The notes: a model not told the origin generated them from the letters alone. Numbered from the stretch's first letter, positions 1 through 8,933 are shown. The stretch is DNA of 64,000 nucleotides from Oscillospiraceae bacterium (GCA_902778275.1 CACYXE010000001.1:223062-287061), one strand, 5' to 3'. Translations and numbers: made by a program.

Positions 1-1
1 T

Positions 2-313
2 GACACGGAAGGCGTGCTGCAGGATATGCATTGGTTCAGCGGCTATATCTGCTATTTCCAGAGCTATATGCTTGGCAATTGCTACGACGGTCATTTCCTT
101 TACGCCATGAAGAAAGACGTTCCCGCTATGTTCGATCAAATCCGGCACGGAGATTTTTCGCAGATATTGAATTGGAATGTGTCCCATATCCATCGCTTCG
201 CGTCCACAAAGACGCCCCATCAGGTGCTGTGGGATGCAGCAGGCGAGGAGCTTTCGGCCGGACCCTATCTGCGGTACTTAACAGAAAAATATACAGATAT
301 TTACAGACTGTAA
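2..313 (+). CDS. M32 family carboxypeptidase, C-terminal end (partial)
   Basis: The gene enters from before the window; about 103 codons are visible up to a TAA stop. The segment GVLQDMHWFSGYICYF followed by YMLGN matches the C-terminal signature of M32 (Taq-type) metallocarboxypeptidases, whose consensus is GVLQD-HWS-G--GYFP-Y-LGN. The metal-binding HEXXH motif would lie upstream, outside the window. The family removes single residues from peptide C-termini in the cytoplasm. The stop lies 24 bases before the next gene's start, so the two are probably co-transcribed, which fits the peptide-catabolism theme of the following genes. The family assignment is fairly sure even without the catalytic core. 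Confidence 0.85.
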   Translation, partial: DTEGVLQDMHWFSGYICYFQSYMLGNCYDGHFLYAMKKDVPAMFDQIRHGDFSQILNWNVSHIHRFASTKTPHQVLWDAAGEELSAGPYLRYLTEKYTDIYRL

Positions 314-337
314 TTCGGCTATATTCAGGAGTATGAA

Positions 338-1606
338 ATGAACGGGAAATATACACGTATTCGATGCGGCCGCTTGTATGACGGTGTGACAGAGGAGTGG
401 AAGAACGATCAACAGATCCTTGTAGAGGATGATCGCATCGTCGCTGTTGGCTCATCGGTCCCGGTACCCGAAGGGACCGGAGAGATCGATCTGAGCGCCT
501 ATCAGGTGACGCCCGGCTTGATCGACGCCCATATGCATATGGACTTTCTGGACTGGCATACGATCCGGGAAGAGGTCTATTCCACTTCCGAAGAGGCAAA
601 AACCTTAGCCATTGCACACTGCGCCAAAAAAGCGCTGCTGCGAGGCTTTACAACGGTTCGCCATGTGGGCGGCATCACCAGCAAGGGTTACGGTGTGCTG
701 GATGTTAAACGGGCGATCGCGGCAGGGTATCTGGAAGGAGCGCGCATCGTAGCGGCTCCGCTGTTTTTGTGCTCGCCGGGCAGCCACGGAGATCTCTCCC
801 AAGGGTTTTCCAGGAATCCTGAACTGTCTGCGCTGCTCCAACAGCAAAGAACGACACTTGGAAACGGCAAGGATTTTTTTGTTGGCGCTGTTCGGGAACA
901 GATCAAGTATGGGAGCGACTTTATCAAGATCATGGCCACAGGAGGCTTTTTTACTCCCAATGACACGCCTGTGCAGCAGCAACTCAATGACGAGGAGCTG
1001 GAAGCCATCATCCGCACAGCGCATGAGCTTGGCAAGACTGTGACTGCTCATGTATATACCCCGGCGCTCATGCAGAAGCTCATCCGTTTTGGTATTGACG
1101 GCATGGAACACGGCTCCCTTATGGACGATGAGACGGCGGCCATGTTCGAGGAAAAAGGCTTGTATCTGGTGCCGACCTTTTCGCCCTATGAGGAGGCGGT
1201 CCATTATGATCCGGAAGCGCTGAAAGATAAGCAGCCGGAGTTCCGTCAGAAGCTGGAATTGTACAAGGACGCGCTTCAGGCCGCCCGCGAGGTCATTTGC
1301 AGAAGCAACATCAAATTGGGATATGGAACAGACTTCGTAGCCAATCATCAGAACTACGAAAGCGGCTATGAGTTCATGGCCTGGATGAACAGCGGGATGG
1401 ACCCCTTCCGGGCGCTGAAAGCCGCCACCCGTATCAATGCTGAGATTTTGGGGCTTTCTGATGAGATCGGTTCCATCGAGCCGGGAAAAGTAGCAGACAT
1501 TTCCGCATGGCGTCGGGACATTATGCACGATCCGAAAGCACTGCTTGATTGCGCGTTTGTCATGAAGTCCGGTAAGACATATGAGACCGAGTCTTGTCTT
1601 GCATGA
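338..1606 (+). CDS. Metal-dependent amidohydrolase (imidazolonepropionase/Xaa-Pro dipeptidase-like)
   Basis: A 422-residue amidohydrolase-superfamily enzyme with a small N-terminal beta-sandwich and a TIM-barrel. All expected metal ligands are visible: the HxH pair H65/H67 in LIDAHMHMDF, a likely carboxylated lysine K197 in DFIKIMATGG, H238 in TVTAHVY, H258 in GMEHGS and D332 in GYGTD. The motif around K197 is typical of the subgroup annotated as imidazolonepropionase-like or Xaa-Pro/Xaa-Arg dipeptidases, which hydrolyse amide bonds of small cytoplasmic substrates. The start is supported by AGGAG seven bases upstream. It follows the M32 carboxypeptidase closely and ends before a terminator. 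The exact substrate is not predictable; a dipeptide or N-acyl amino acid is plausible from context. Confidence 0.88.
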   Translation: MNGKYTRIRCGRLYDGVTEEWKNDQQILVEDDRIVAVGSSVPVPEGTGEIDLSAYQVTPGLIDAHMHMDFLDWHTIREEVYSTSEEAKTLAIAHCAKKALLRGFTTVRHVGGITSKGYGVLDVKRAIAAGYLEGARIVAAPLFLCSPGSHGDLSQGFSRNPELSALLQQQRTTLGNGKDFFVGAVREQIKYGSDFIKIMATGGFFTPNDTPVQQQLNDEELEAIIRTAHELGKTVTAHVYTPALMQKLIRFGIDGMEHGSLMDDETAAMFEEKGLYLVPTFSPYEEAVHYDPEALKDKQPEFRQKLELYKDALQAAREVICRSNIKLGYGTDFVANHQNYESGYEFMAWMNSGMDPFRALKAATRINAEILGLSDEIGSIEPGKVADISAWRRDIMHDPKALLDCAFVMKSGKTYETESCLA

Positions 1607-1635
1607 GCAATGAATTTGAAGAGAAGATTAGTAAA

Positions 1636-1683
1636 GAGACGGTATCTGTATTGCTGCAGATACCGTCTCATTAAGCATTTTTT
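1636..1683 (+). terminator. Rho-independent terminator after the amidohydrolase
   Basis: A perfect 13-bp stem (GAGACGGTATCTG at 1636-1648, its complement at 1657-1669) with an 8-base loop, followed a few bases later by a T-run at 1678-1683. It lies 30 bases after the stop of the plus-strand amidohydrolase. Confidence 0.85.
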
Positions 1684-1950
1684 CTTGAGATCTTTTATCG
1701 GTGCAACTGCGAAATGGACAAGGTTGTGTCGATGATCGGCCCCGGGATGCTCTTTCAGCGCACGCACAATGGTGTCCGGTCCCTGATCCAGGCAGGCGTC
1801 CCCTCTGGTATGGATCGTGATCTGCATACCATGAGTATGGGCATAAAAGACCGGAGCATTCAGATCCTCATCGAGGAACAGAGAGAACCCGCAATTGCCT
1901 TTGTCGTCCGTACAGGGGACGCTCAGATGCGTGCATCCAACACGAATGAA
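1675..1950 (-). pseudogene. Remnant of a YtcJ-like amidohydrolase (amidohydrolase family 3)
   Basis: Read on the minus strand, about 90 codons resemble the middle of amidohydrolase family 3 proteins. In order one sees LSVPCTDDKGNCG (family pattern L--PY-DDPGN-G), a helix, AHTHGMQITIHTRGDA (family A---G-Q--IHAIGDA) and DHRHNLVHFAV (family D-RHRIEH). The similarity begins abruptly with no start codon or HxH motif upstream and stops at the amidohydrolase terminator, so N- and C-terminal parts are gone. At the metal-binding His the family histidine of the IHAIGD motif is kept. I read it as a decayed gene. It lies between two genes for related substrates, so it may be an old member of the same island. 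The identification is by eye. Confidence 0.6.
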
Positions 1951-2308
1951 TATGTATAATGTTGCAAATGCACCGATCATTTTGCAGCATATCTTGTCGG
2001 TATTTCCAATTGCGTTTTGCTGTTTAGCGTGATAAAGTATACACATGATTGAGGTGCGCCTGCGATGAATCCGCGCAGACAACGGGCAATCGCTGTGCGG
2101 AAAAGGCAAAGGCGCCGAAATCCATGAAAGGCGCCTGAACTTTCATGGGTTGGGACACAGCAGAACATGCTGTGTACTGTCGCGTAAAGCGGAGCGCAGT
2201 CCAATACGATTTCGTTGTATGGCACGCGCGAAAGCGCGTGTTTTTGTTTACACACAGTGCCGGGCGGGAAATGCAGTCCGGTGAACAAAAAAAGAAAGAG
2301 GGACAAAC
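1951..2308. other. Non-coding region upstream of the peptide importer, with two hairpins
   Basis: No gene is supported here. One inverted repeat lies at 2122-2148 (CCATGAAAG, 9-base loop, CTTTCATGG). A second, tighter hairpin at 2223-2240 has a 7-bp GC stem capped by a GAAA tetraloop and is followed by TTTTTG, the form of a Rho-independent terminator. Because it lies only about 65 bases before the importer lipoprotein, it could stop upstream transcription or act as an attenuator for the operon. I found no convincing -35/-10 pair. Confidence 0.55.
2223..2248 (+). terminator. Hairpin with T-run ahead of the importer operon (terminator or attenuator)
   Basis: Stem CACGCGC at 2223-2229, GAAA loop, GCGCGTG at 2234-2240, then TTTTTGTTT. 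Its place in the leader of the following gene makes attenuation possible; the sequence alone cannot decide. Confidence 0.6.
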
Positions 2309-3910
2309 ATGAAGAAGCTACTCTCCATCGCATTGGTTCTGGTACTGGCCCTGGGCTTGCTGGCCGGCTGCGGCAGCAGCAACAGCGGCGCCGCCTCCAG
2401 CGGTACAGCGCCTGCGGCAGATACCAAGATCCTGTACCATGTGCACAACACATCTCCTTATGTGACGTTGGACCCCAGTATCGAATACTCCAACGGCATG
2501 ATGGTATTGCAGAACGTCTATGAGACACTGACCCATTACAATCCCGAGACCGGCGACGTGGATCCCATGCTGGCCACTTCCTGGACACCTAACGACGACG
2601 GTACCGTTTGGGTCTTCCAGATCCGGGACGACGTGGTCTTCCACGACGGCAGCAAGCTGACCGCTCAGCAGGTGGTCAATTCCATTAAGCGTTCCATGGA
2701 TCTGGGACAGGGCGGCGCCTATGTCTGGGATGCGGTCCTGGAGGAAAATGGCGGCAGCATCGAGGCTACCGGCGAGTATGAGGTCACCATCAGCTGCGGT
2801 TATCCCTGCGCCATGGATCTGGTCGCTTCCTCGGCCTATGCGGCCTATATCATGTCCGACAGCGTGATCGACAAGGACACCGCCTGGTTCAATGAGGGCC
2901 ATGACGGCGGCTCCGGCCCCTATGTGATCACTCAGGCTAACGGCGACAGCGTGGTGCTCCAGGCCTTTGCGGATTACCGCGGCGGCTGGAATGACAATCA
3001 GTATCAGAACGTGATCATCCGCGAGGTCGCGGAGTCCAGCGCCCGTCGCCAGATGCTGGAGACCGGTGAGGCCCAGCTCTCCTGCGAGTTCTCCGCCACG
3101 GATCTGGAGGCTTTGGAGGCCCAGACCGGCAAAGTCCATGCTTACAAGGCGGAGACCTTCAACAACGTCATTATGTTTATCAATTCTGAGACTGAGCCGG
3201 GCAGCAACGTGGACTTCCGCCGTGCATTGGCTTACGCCTTCCCCTATGACGAGACGGTCAGCCAGGTCCTCAACGGAAATGCCGAGCAGTCTGTGGGTAC
3301 CGTCCCCACCGGCCTCTGGGGCCACAGCGATGAAATTTTCCAGTACAGCCTGGATATGGACAAAGCGAAGGAGTATCTGGATAAGTCCGGCGTGAATACC
3401 GACGGGCTGAAGCTGACAGTCACCTATATGAGCGGCGACGATGCTTACGCCAGCATGCTGCAGCTCTACCAGGTTAATCTCCGTCAGCTCGGTATCGACC
3501 TGGAGCTCAAGAGCATGGAGTGGGATCAGCAGTGGGCCCAGGCTCAGAACACCGATCCCGCCAACCGGCAGGATATGTTTCTCTTTATCTGGTGGCCCGA
3601 TTACGCCGATCCTGTCAGCTGGTTTACCTCCCTGCTGCACAGCGAGGATGAAATTACCTATAACCTGTCCTATCTGCATGACGAGCAGTTGGATGCACTG
3701 ATCGACGACGCGGTAGCCTTGACCGTTACTGACCGCGACGCGGCAGAGGCCAACTATATCGAAGCGCAGAAGCTGGTAGCCGATCAGGCATACTATCTGA
3801 ATCTCTACGATCAGATGCACACCTATATCATCAGCAACAGCATCGACGGTGTGGCGGAGAACCCCTCCTACTCCTATGCCATCGACTACTACAAGGTAAT
3901 CGCCAAGTAA
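2309..3910 (+). CDS. Peptide-type ABC transporter substrate-binding lipoprotein (SBP family 5)
   Basis: A 533-residue extracytoplasmic solute receptor of the DppA/OppA family. The first 20 residues are a basic, hydrophobic signal peptide ending in the lipobox LLAGC, so C21 should be lipidated and anchor the protein to the membrane. A Ser/Ala-rich linker follows, then the mature fold, with the family signature around DVVFHDGSKLTAQQVVNSIKR. It captures peptides or other small amides outside the cell and delivers them to the downstream permeases. Its start has a good AAAGAGGGA site. The 150-base gap to the permease holds a strong hairpin, a usual device for making more binding protein than permease. 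The ligand class is inferred from neighbours, not from binding residues. Confidence 0.93.
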   Translation: MKKLLSIALVLVLALGLLAGCGSSNSGAASSGTAPAADTKILYHVHNTSPYVTLDPSIEYSNGMMVLQNVYETLTHYNPETGDVDPMLATSWTPNDDGTVWVFQIRDDVVFHDGSKLTAQQVVNSIKRSMDLGQGGAYVWDAVLEENGGSIEATGEYEVTISCGYPCAMDLVASSAYAAYIMSDSVIDKDTAWFNEGHDGGSGPYVITQANGDSVVLQAFADYRGGWNDNQYQNVIIREVAESSARRQMLETGEAQLSCEFSATDLEALEAQTGKVHAYKAETFNNVIMFINSETEPGSNVDFRRALAYAFPYDETVSQVLNGNAEQSVGTVPTGLWGHSDEIFQYSLDMDKAKEYLDKSGVNTDGLKLTVTYMSGDDAYASMLQLYQVNLRQLGIDLELKSMEWDQQWAQAQNTDPANRQDMFLFIWWPDYADPVSWFTSLLHSEDEITYNLSYLHDEQLDALIDDAVALTVTDRDAAEANYIEAQKLVADQAYYLNLYDQMHTYIISNSIDGVAENPSYSYAIDYYKVIAK

Positions 3911-3999
3911 GCCGGTGCCCGGGACGCAAACGCACCTCGGAAGGCGGACGCCGTCTGCCTTTCATAGGGAGCCACACATCCCTGCCCCAGTAAATCAGA

Positions 4000-4039
4000 C
4001 CAAAATGGCTGCCCCGGATCCCGGGGTGGGCCATTTTGG
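4000..4039 (+). promoter_or_regulatory. Large two-part hairpin between binding protein and permease genes
   Basis: CCAAAATGG at 4000-4008 pairs with CCATTTTGG at 4031-4039, and inside it CCCCGG at 4012-4017 pairs with CCGGGG at 4021-4026. There is no T-run after it, so it is more likely an mRNA-stabilising or partial-attenuation element that sets a high binding-protein to permease ratio than a full terminator. Confidence 0.65.
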
Positions 4040-4061
4040 CGCATGATGGGAGAACAACGGA

Positions 4062-5072
4062 ATGCTCAAGTATATCATCAAACGAATCCTCAGCAGCATC
4101 ATCGTGCTGCTGGGCGTCATTACGATCACCTTTTTTATCGCCCGGGTGATCCCCTCCAATCCGGAAGTGAAGTGGGCCGGACAGCGAGCCACCCAAGAAC
4201 AGCTGGAGGCCGCCCGGATCGAGCTGGGCCTGGACAAGTCCCTGCCGGAGCAGTATGTGATCTACCTGCGGGATCTGCTCCACGGCAATCTGGGCATGAG
4301 CCTGAACACACACCAGCCCGTCGCGACGGAACTCAAGCGCTACATGCCCGCCACTCTGGAGCTGGTGCTGCTGGCCTTTCTGCTGGCGGTTTTGATCGGT
4401 ATCCCGTTGGGCATCTACTCAGCCAAGAAGAAGGATAAGATGCTGGACCATGTGAGCCGCTTTTTCTCCATCGGCGCGGTGTCCCTGCCCACCTTCTGGG
4501 TGGCGCTGTTTCTGCAGCTGATCTTCTACAAGAGTCTGAGCCTGCTGCCCATCGGCGGCCGGATCAGTGTGGAAGCCACCATCTTCCAGTCCATGCCCAA
4601 GATCACGGGGCTGCTGTTGCTGGACTGCCTGCTCACCGGCAACTTCGCTCTGATGGGCGACGCCTTCCGGCACATCATCTTGCCCTGCATCACCATTTCC
4701 CTGTATCCCATCGGCCTGGTGGCCCGCATGACCCGCAGCGCCCTGCTGGAGATCCTGGGTGAAGACTACATCACCGCCGGCCACAGCTACGGCCTGCGGG
4801 ACAGCAAGATGCTCTGGAAGTACGCGCTGAAAAACAGCCTGGGTACCACCGCCACGGACGTGGCGCTGTCCATGGGCTATACGCTGACCGACACCTTTCT
4901 GGTGGAGGCCATCTTCTCCTGGCCCGGCATCGGCAGCTATATCGCCAATGCTGTCACTTCACTGGACTATCCCGCCATCATCGGCGTGACCTTGTTCGGC
5001 GCCTGCTGTTACATCATCCTGAACCTGCTGGCGGACATCATCATCGCGTCCGATCCGCGGGTGCGTCTGTAA
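4062..5072 (+). CDS. Peptide-type ABC transporter permease (DppB family)
   Basis: A 336-residue integral membrane subunit. It opens with a membrane segment (residues about 9-29), has a periplasm-like loop with the SLPEQY and DLLHGNLGMS motifs typical of DppB, and five further hydrophobic segments. The cytoplasmic EAA-type coupling loop is seen at LVARMTRSALLEILGEDYITAGHSYGL. The end, ADIIIASDPRVRL, matches the family's usual terminus (Y-LiDPRvrl). It pairs with the DppC-type protein next to it to form the transmembrane channel. An AAC-GGA type ribosome site precedes the ATG. The stop is 12 bases before the next start, so the genes are co-transcribed. Confidence 0.93.
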   Translation: MLKYIIKRILSSIIVLLGVITITFFIARVIPSNPEVKWAGQRATQEQLEAARIELGLDKSLPEQYVIYLRDLLHGNLGMSLNTHQPVATELKRYMPATLELVLLAFLLAVLIGIPLGIYSAKKKDKMLDHVSRFFSIGAVSLPTFWVALFLQLIFYKSLSLLPIGGRISVEATIFQSMPKITGLLLLDCLLTGNFALMGDAFRHIILPCITISLYPIGLVARMTRSALLEILGEDYITAGHSYGLRDSKMLWKYALKNSLGTTATDVALSMGYTLTDTFLVEAIFSWPGIGSYIANAVTSLDYPAIIGVTLFGACCYIILNLLADIIIASDPRVRL

Positions 5073-5084
5073 GGGGGTGGGACG

Positions 5085-5969
5085 GTGAACAATCTGATCC
5101 AGACCCTCAAGCCCAGGATCGAGAGCTTCCGGGAAAGCATGTACCTGCTGGCGCGCAACAAGCTGAGCCTGCTGGCGCTTATCGTGCTGGTGCTGCTGGT
5201 GCTGTCGGCCATCTTCGCAAAAGTCCTTATTCCTTACCCCCAGGATATTGCCGATGCCAGCCATATTGAGATCAAGCTCCAGCCCCCAAGCGCCGAACAC
5301 TGGATGGGCACCGATGAGTTGGGCCGTGATATTTTCAGCCGTGTGGTATACGGGGCAAGGGTGTCCCTCAGCTCCGCGCTGGGTGCCGTGGGCCTTTCCT
5401 TGCTGATTGGGATCCCTCTGGGCGCTATCGCCGGCAGCTTCGGCGGCTGGGTAGATAACGTGATCATGCGGCTGACGGATATCTTCCTCAGCTTTCCGCC
5501 GCTGCTGCTGGCTATCGCCATGGTGGCCATTATGGGCAGCGGGCTCAACAACGCCATTCTGGCCATCTCGCTTTCCTGGTGGCCCTGGTATACCCGTTTG
5601 CTGCGCGGCCAGGCCATCTCTGTCAAGGAGCGCAAATTCGTGCAGGCGGCGGAGACCATTGGCACCAGCCGGCTGAAAATCATTTTCAAGCATATCATCC
5701 CCAACTGCATCAGCCCTGTCATTGTGCAGGCCTCCATGGATATCGGCGGCGTCATCCTGACGCTGGCAAGCTTGTCTTTCCTGGGTCTGGGCGCTCAATT
5801 GCCCACACCGGAATGGGGGCTTATGATTTCTATGGGCCGGACCTATTTCCCGGACAAATGGTGGTACTGTATTTTCCCGGGCGTGGCCATCTTCATTACC
5901 GTACTGTGCTTCAACCTTCTGGGCGACGCGATCCGTGAGATCCTGGATCCCAAGACCCGGAAAAAGTGA
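5085..5969 (+). CDS. Peptide-type ABC transporter permease (DppC family)
   Basis: The second channel subunit, 294 residues, beginning with GTG after a strong AAGGGGGTGGG ribosome site. The N-terminus is cytoplasmic, then a first membrane segment at about residues 26-46, and a loop with HWMGTDELGRDIFSRVVYGAR, the diagnostic DppC motif. The EAA coupling loop is VKERKFVQAAETIGTS, which contacts the ATPase. A further motif SFLGLGAQLPTPEWG is also typical. It ends EILDPKTRKK, as in the family. It sits 12 bases both after DppB and before the ATPase gene. Confidence 0.93.
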   Translation: MNNLIQTLKPRIESFRESMYLLARNKLSLLALIVLVLLVLSAIFAKVLIPYPQDIADASHIEIKLQPPSAEHWMGTDELGRDIFSRVVYGARVSLSSALGAVGLSLLIGIPLGAIAGSFGGWVDNVIMRLTDIFLSFPPLLLAIAMVAIMGSGLNNAILAISLSWWPWYTRLLRGQAISVKERKFVQAAETIGTSRLKIIFKHIIPNCISPVIVQASMDIGGVILTLASLSFLGLGAQLPTPEWGLMISMGRTYFPDKWWYCIFPGVAIFITVLCFNLLGDAIREILDPKTRKK

Positions 5970-5981
5970 GGAGGCTGGACG

Positions 5982-7778
5982 ATGGCATATTTTGAAATCA
6001 ACAATCTGCACATTACCCATAAGTCCTACGAGGGCGAAAAAGATGTGCTGCAGATCGATCATCTGGAGATCCAGCGCGGTGAGACCTATGGCCTGGTGGG
6101 CGAATCCGGCCAGGGCAAGACCGTCTTGGCTTTGGCTGTTCAGCAGCTGCTGGCCTGCCCGCCGGGGAAGATCGTATCCGGTGAGGTACTGCTGGACGGG
6201 CAGGACCTGCTGAAACTGAACCAGAAGCAGATGCAGCGGAGTATCCGCGGCAGCAAGATGGCCATGATCTTCCAAGATCCCATGAGCTGCCTCAACCCGG
6301 TGTTTACCGTAGGCAGCATCATGACCGATGTGCTGCATACCAGAAGGCAGGGACTGGGGCGAAAGGAAGCGACGCGGGAAGCGGTGTCACTTCTGCAGGA
6401 GGTTAAGCTGGCCGATGCGGAGAGCATCCTTTCCAAGTATCCCCACCAGCTGTCCGGCGGGCAGCGGCAGCGTGTGATCATCGCTTTGGCGCTTGCCTGC
6501 GGCGCGGAGTTTCTGATCGCGGACGAACCGACGAGAAATCTGGATGTGACGATCCAGGCCAGCATCCTGAAACTTCTGAAGGAGCTGCAGCTAAAGCGCG
6601 GCATGACAGTTCTTTTTATCGCCAACAACCTGAGTCTGGTCTCCGCCTTCTGTGACCGCGTGGGCATCCTCTATGGCGGCAGGATCATTGAGGAGAACGA
6701 CACCGCCGCTCTGATCCAAAACCCGCAGCAGGAGTATACCCGAGTTCTGCTGGAGGCAGTGAATACGGAGAGCCGTATCGCCGATCCCGTGGAGAGTGGG
6801 GAAGAACTGCTGCGCGTGGATCATCTGAAAAAATATTTCGATATCAACGACGATATCAAGCATCAGAAACACCTGTGTCTCAAAGCTGTGGATGATGTGA
6901 GCTTCACCCTGAATAAGGGCGAGGTGCTGGGCATTGTGGGCGAATCCGGCTGCGGAAAGTCCACGCTTGTCAACACCATCCTCAACCTCTTTGAGCCCAC
7001 CGAGGGTGAGGTTTGGTTTGAAGGCCAGCAAGCCCTGGGGGGCGGGAAGAAAGGCGGCAACGCCTTTAAGAAAAACGTGCAGATCGTTTTCCAGGATCCT
7101 TACTGGTCGCTCAATCCCCGCTGGCTCATCAAAGACATCGTAGCTGAACCCATCGAGGTCTATGAGCATCTTGGAGAGGCGGAGAAACTCACACGTGTCA
7201 AGGAACTGCTTGCCATGGTCGGCATCGGGGAGGACGCCTGCTACAAGTATCCGCATGAGTTTTCCGGCGGCCAGCGCCAGCGTATCGCCATTGCGCGCTC
7301 CCTGGCCTCCCAACCTAAACTCGTGGTTCTGGATGAGCCCACCAGCTCCATTGATGTGTTCAGCCAGGAGCAGATCCTGGCCCTTATCAAGGATCTGAAA
7401 AAGCGTTTTGGCCTGACCAATATCCTGATCAGCCATGACCTGGGCGTGGTTCACGAGCTGGCCAACAAGATCGCCGTCATGTATCTGGGCAAGATCGTGG
7501 AGTTCGGCTCGGCCGAGGATGTGTTCCGCCACCCTATCCACCCCTATACCCGGGCGCTGTTCGATTCCATCCCCACGCTGACGACACGGGGCATGGACGC
7601 CCTCAAGACGCTGGAAGGGCAGATCCCCAGCCCCATCAACCCGCCTCCCGGCTGCGCCTTTCACGAGCGCTGCGCCTATGCCTGCGATAAATGCAGCCAG
7701 TGCGCACCACAGCCGGAGGATATGGGCGGCGGGCGCATGGTGAGCTGCCTGCGTGCCCGTGAGTTGGCTGAAGGCTGA
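5982..7778 (+). CDS. Fused double ATPase of the peptide ABC importer (DppD-DppF)
   Basis: A 598-residue protein carrying both nucleotide-binding domains that are usually two genes. Domain 1: Walker A GESGQGKT (K46), signature LSGGQRQR (about 158-165), Walker B FLIADEPT. Domain 2: Walker A GESGCGKS (K326), signature FSGGQRQR, Walker B LVVLDEPT, switch ILISHDLG. In domain 1 the switch motif, normally THDL, reads ANNL, so the catalytic histidine is N215; this half is probably weak or inactive in hydrolysis while still binding ATP. The C-terminus has the cysteine-rich PPGCAFHERC motif of oligopeptide ATPases. It drives the importer on the cytoplasmic face of the membrane. Confidence 0.93.
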   Translation: MAYFEINNLHITHKSYEGEKDVLQIDHLEIQRGETYGLVGESGQGKTVLALAVQQLLACPPGKIVSGEVLLDGQDLLKLNQKQMQRSIRGSKMAMIFQDPMSCLNPVFTVGSIMTDVLHTRRQGLGRKEATREAVSLLQEVKLADAESILSKYPHQLSGGQRQRVIIALALACGAEFLIADEPTRNLDVTIQASILKLLKELQLKRGMTVLFIANNLSLVSAFCDRVGILYGGRIIEENDTAALIQNPQQEYTRVLLEAVNTESRIADPVESGEELLRVDHLKKYFDINDDIKHQKHLCLKAVDDVSFTLNKGEVLGIVGESGCGKSTLVNTILNLFEPTEGEVWFEGQQALGGGKKGGNAFKKNVQIVFQDPYWSLNPRWLIKDIVAEPIEVYEHLGEAEKLTRVKELLAMVGIGEDACYKYPHEFSGGQRQRIAIARSLASQPKLVVLDEPTSSIDVFSQEQILALIKDLKKRFGLTNILISHDLGVVHELANKIAVMYLGKIVEFGSAEDVFRHPIHPYTRALFDSIPTLTTRGMDALKTLEGQIPSPINPPPGCAFHERCAYACDKCSQCAPQPEDMGGGRMVSCLRARELAEG

Positions 7779-7835
7779 GAGATAACGGATATACGGATAT
7801 GGCTTATTGATATTGGAAGAGAAGGAGATGCGGAT

Positions 7836-8933
7836 ATGAGAGTTTTGACGCGTGAAGAATTGTTGGATATCCTGTGGGGCTGCACCATCCTAGGTACAGG
7901 CGGCGGCGGCAGCCTTGAAGAGGGGATCAAACAGATCGACGAGGCTTTGGCAGCAGGGAAGCAGTTCAAGCTGGTTAGCTTTGACGAGCTGCCGGACGAC
8001 GCCGTGATCGGGACCCCCTATGCCTGCGGCGCGATCAGCCCGCTAACCGAGGAAGAGACCAAGAAATACGCCCGCCTGAAGGAATTGGAGGAGAGCTTCT
8101 ATCTGGCCAATATGCGCCAGCTGGAGAGCTTCCTCGGTAAAGAAGTGTCCGCTGTGATCTCCACAGAGCTGGGCGGCGGCAACACCGCTACAGCCTTTTA
8201 CGTGGGCGCTATGACGGATCGGTTGATCGTGGACGGCGATCCGGCCGGGCGCAGCGTGCCCGCGCTGCAGCACTCCACTTACTACCTGAAGGGCGTTCCC
8301 ATGTGCCCTATGGCGGTGATGAATGAGTTTGGTGAGGGCGCAGTGTTCACGAACGTGTTTGACGACGAGCGGGGCGAGGACCTGGTCCGGGCTCTGGCTG
8401 TGGTCAGCCGAAATACGATCGCGGTCATGGATCACGTCAATACTGCGGCGGTGCTGAAGGATGCCGTGATCCGCGGCGCCATCAGCTATGCGGAAGCCAT
8501 CGGGAAGGCCTATCGTCGAACTCTTGCACAGGGCGGGGACTATGTCCAGGCTGTCACTGACACGGGAAAAGGTAAGCTGATGTTCTGCGGTATGGTGACA
8601 GAGAGCGCCTTTGAGACCCGGGACGGCTATACCTACGGTGACACCCTTATCGAGGGCGAGGGCAACTGGGCCGGTCACAAGCTGCATCTCTGGTATCAGA
8701 ACGAGAACATCATCAGCTGGCTGGACGGCGAGATCTTCGTCACGGTGCCGGATCTGATCTGCCTGTTCAACCTGGACAAGGCCGAGCCGCAGCTCAATCC
8801 CTATGCCGTCGTTGGCGAGCATGTGGCCGTCACGGCCCTGCCGGCCCCGGCGGAGTGGACCACGCAGCGCGGGCTTGAGGTCTTCGGCCCCCGCAGCTTC
8901 GGCTTTGACGTGGACTACGTCCCTTATTGCTGA
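7836..8933 (+). CDS. DUF917 family protein
   Basis: A 365-residue cytoplasmic protein with the DUF917 pattern: an N-terminal glycine-rich stretch LGTGGGGSLEEG (about residues 19-30), GAISPLTEEE, and ELGGGNTATAF (about 111-121). The length matches the family (about 360). DUF917 proteins are often encoded near hydantoinase/oxoprolinase-like genes and transporters; some annotations call them hydantoinase subunits, but I know of no settled biochemical role. The ATG has AAGGAG nine bases upstream. Here the gene sits between a peptide importer and two hydrolases, suggesting a role in using the imported compound, perhaps a cyclic amide. That is inference from context. Confidence 0.85.
   Translation: MRVLTREELLDILWGCTILGTGGGGSLEEGIKQIDEALAAGKQFKLVSFDELPDDAVIGTPYACGAISPLTEEETKKYARLKELEESFYLANMRQLESFLGKEVSAVISTELGGGNTATAFYVGAMTDRLIVDGDPAGRSVPALQHSTYYLKGVPMCPMAVMNEFGEGAVFTNVFDDERGEDLVRALAVVSRNTIAVMDHVNTAAVLKDAVIRGAISYAEAIGKAYRRTLAQGGDYVQAVTDTGKGKLMFCGMVTESAFETRDGYTYGDTLIEGEGNWAGHKLHLWYQNENIISWLDGEIFVTVPDLICLFNLDKAEPQLNPYAVVGEHVAVTALPAPAEWTTQRGLEVFGPRSFGFDVDYVPYC

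Noticed and set aside
2318-3820. A 500-codon open frame antisense to the importer lipoprotein gene
   Set aside because: It is a mirror of GC-rich codon usage; it has low-complexity Ile/Leu/Val/His/Gly composition, no ribosome site, and covers a well-identified gene.
4959-6338. Long minus-strand frame across two importer genes
   Set aside because: Composition is Gln/His-rich and no family features are seen; a shadow of the permease and ATPase genes.
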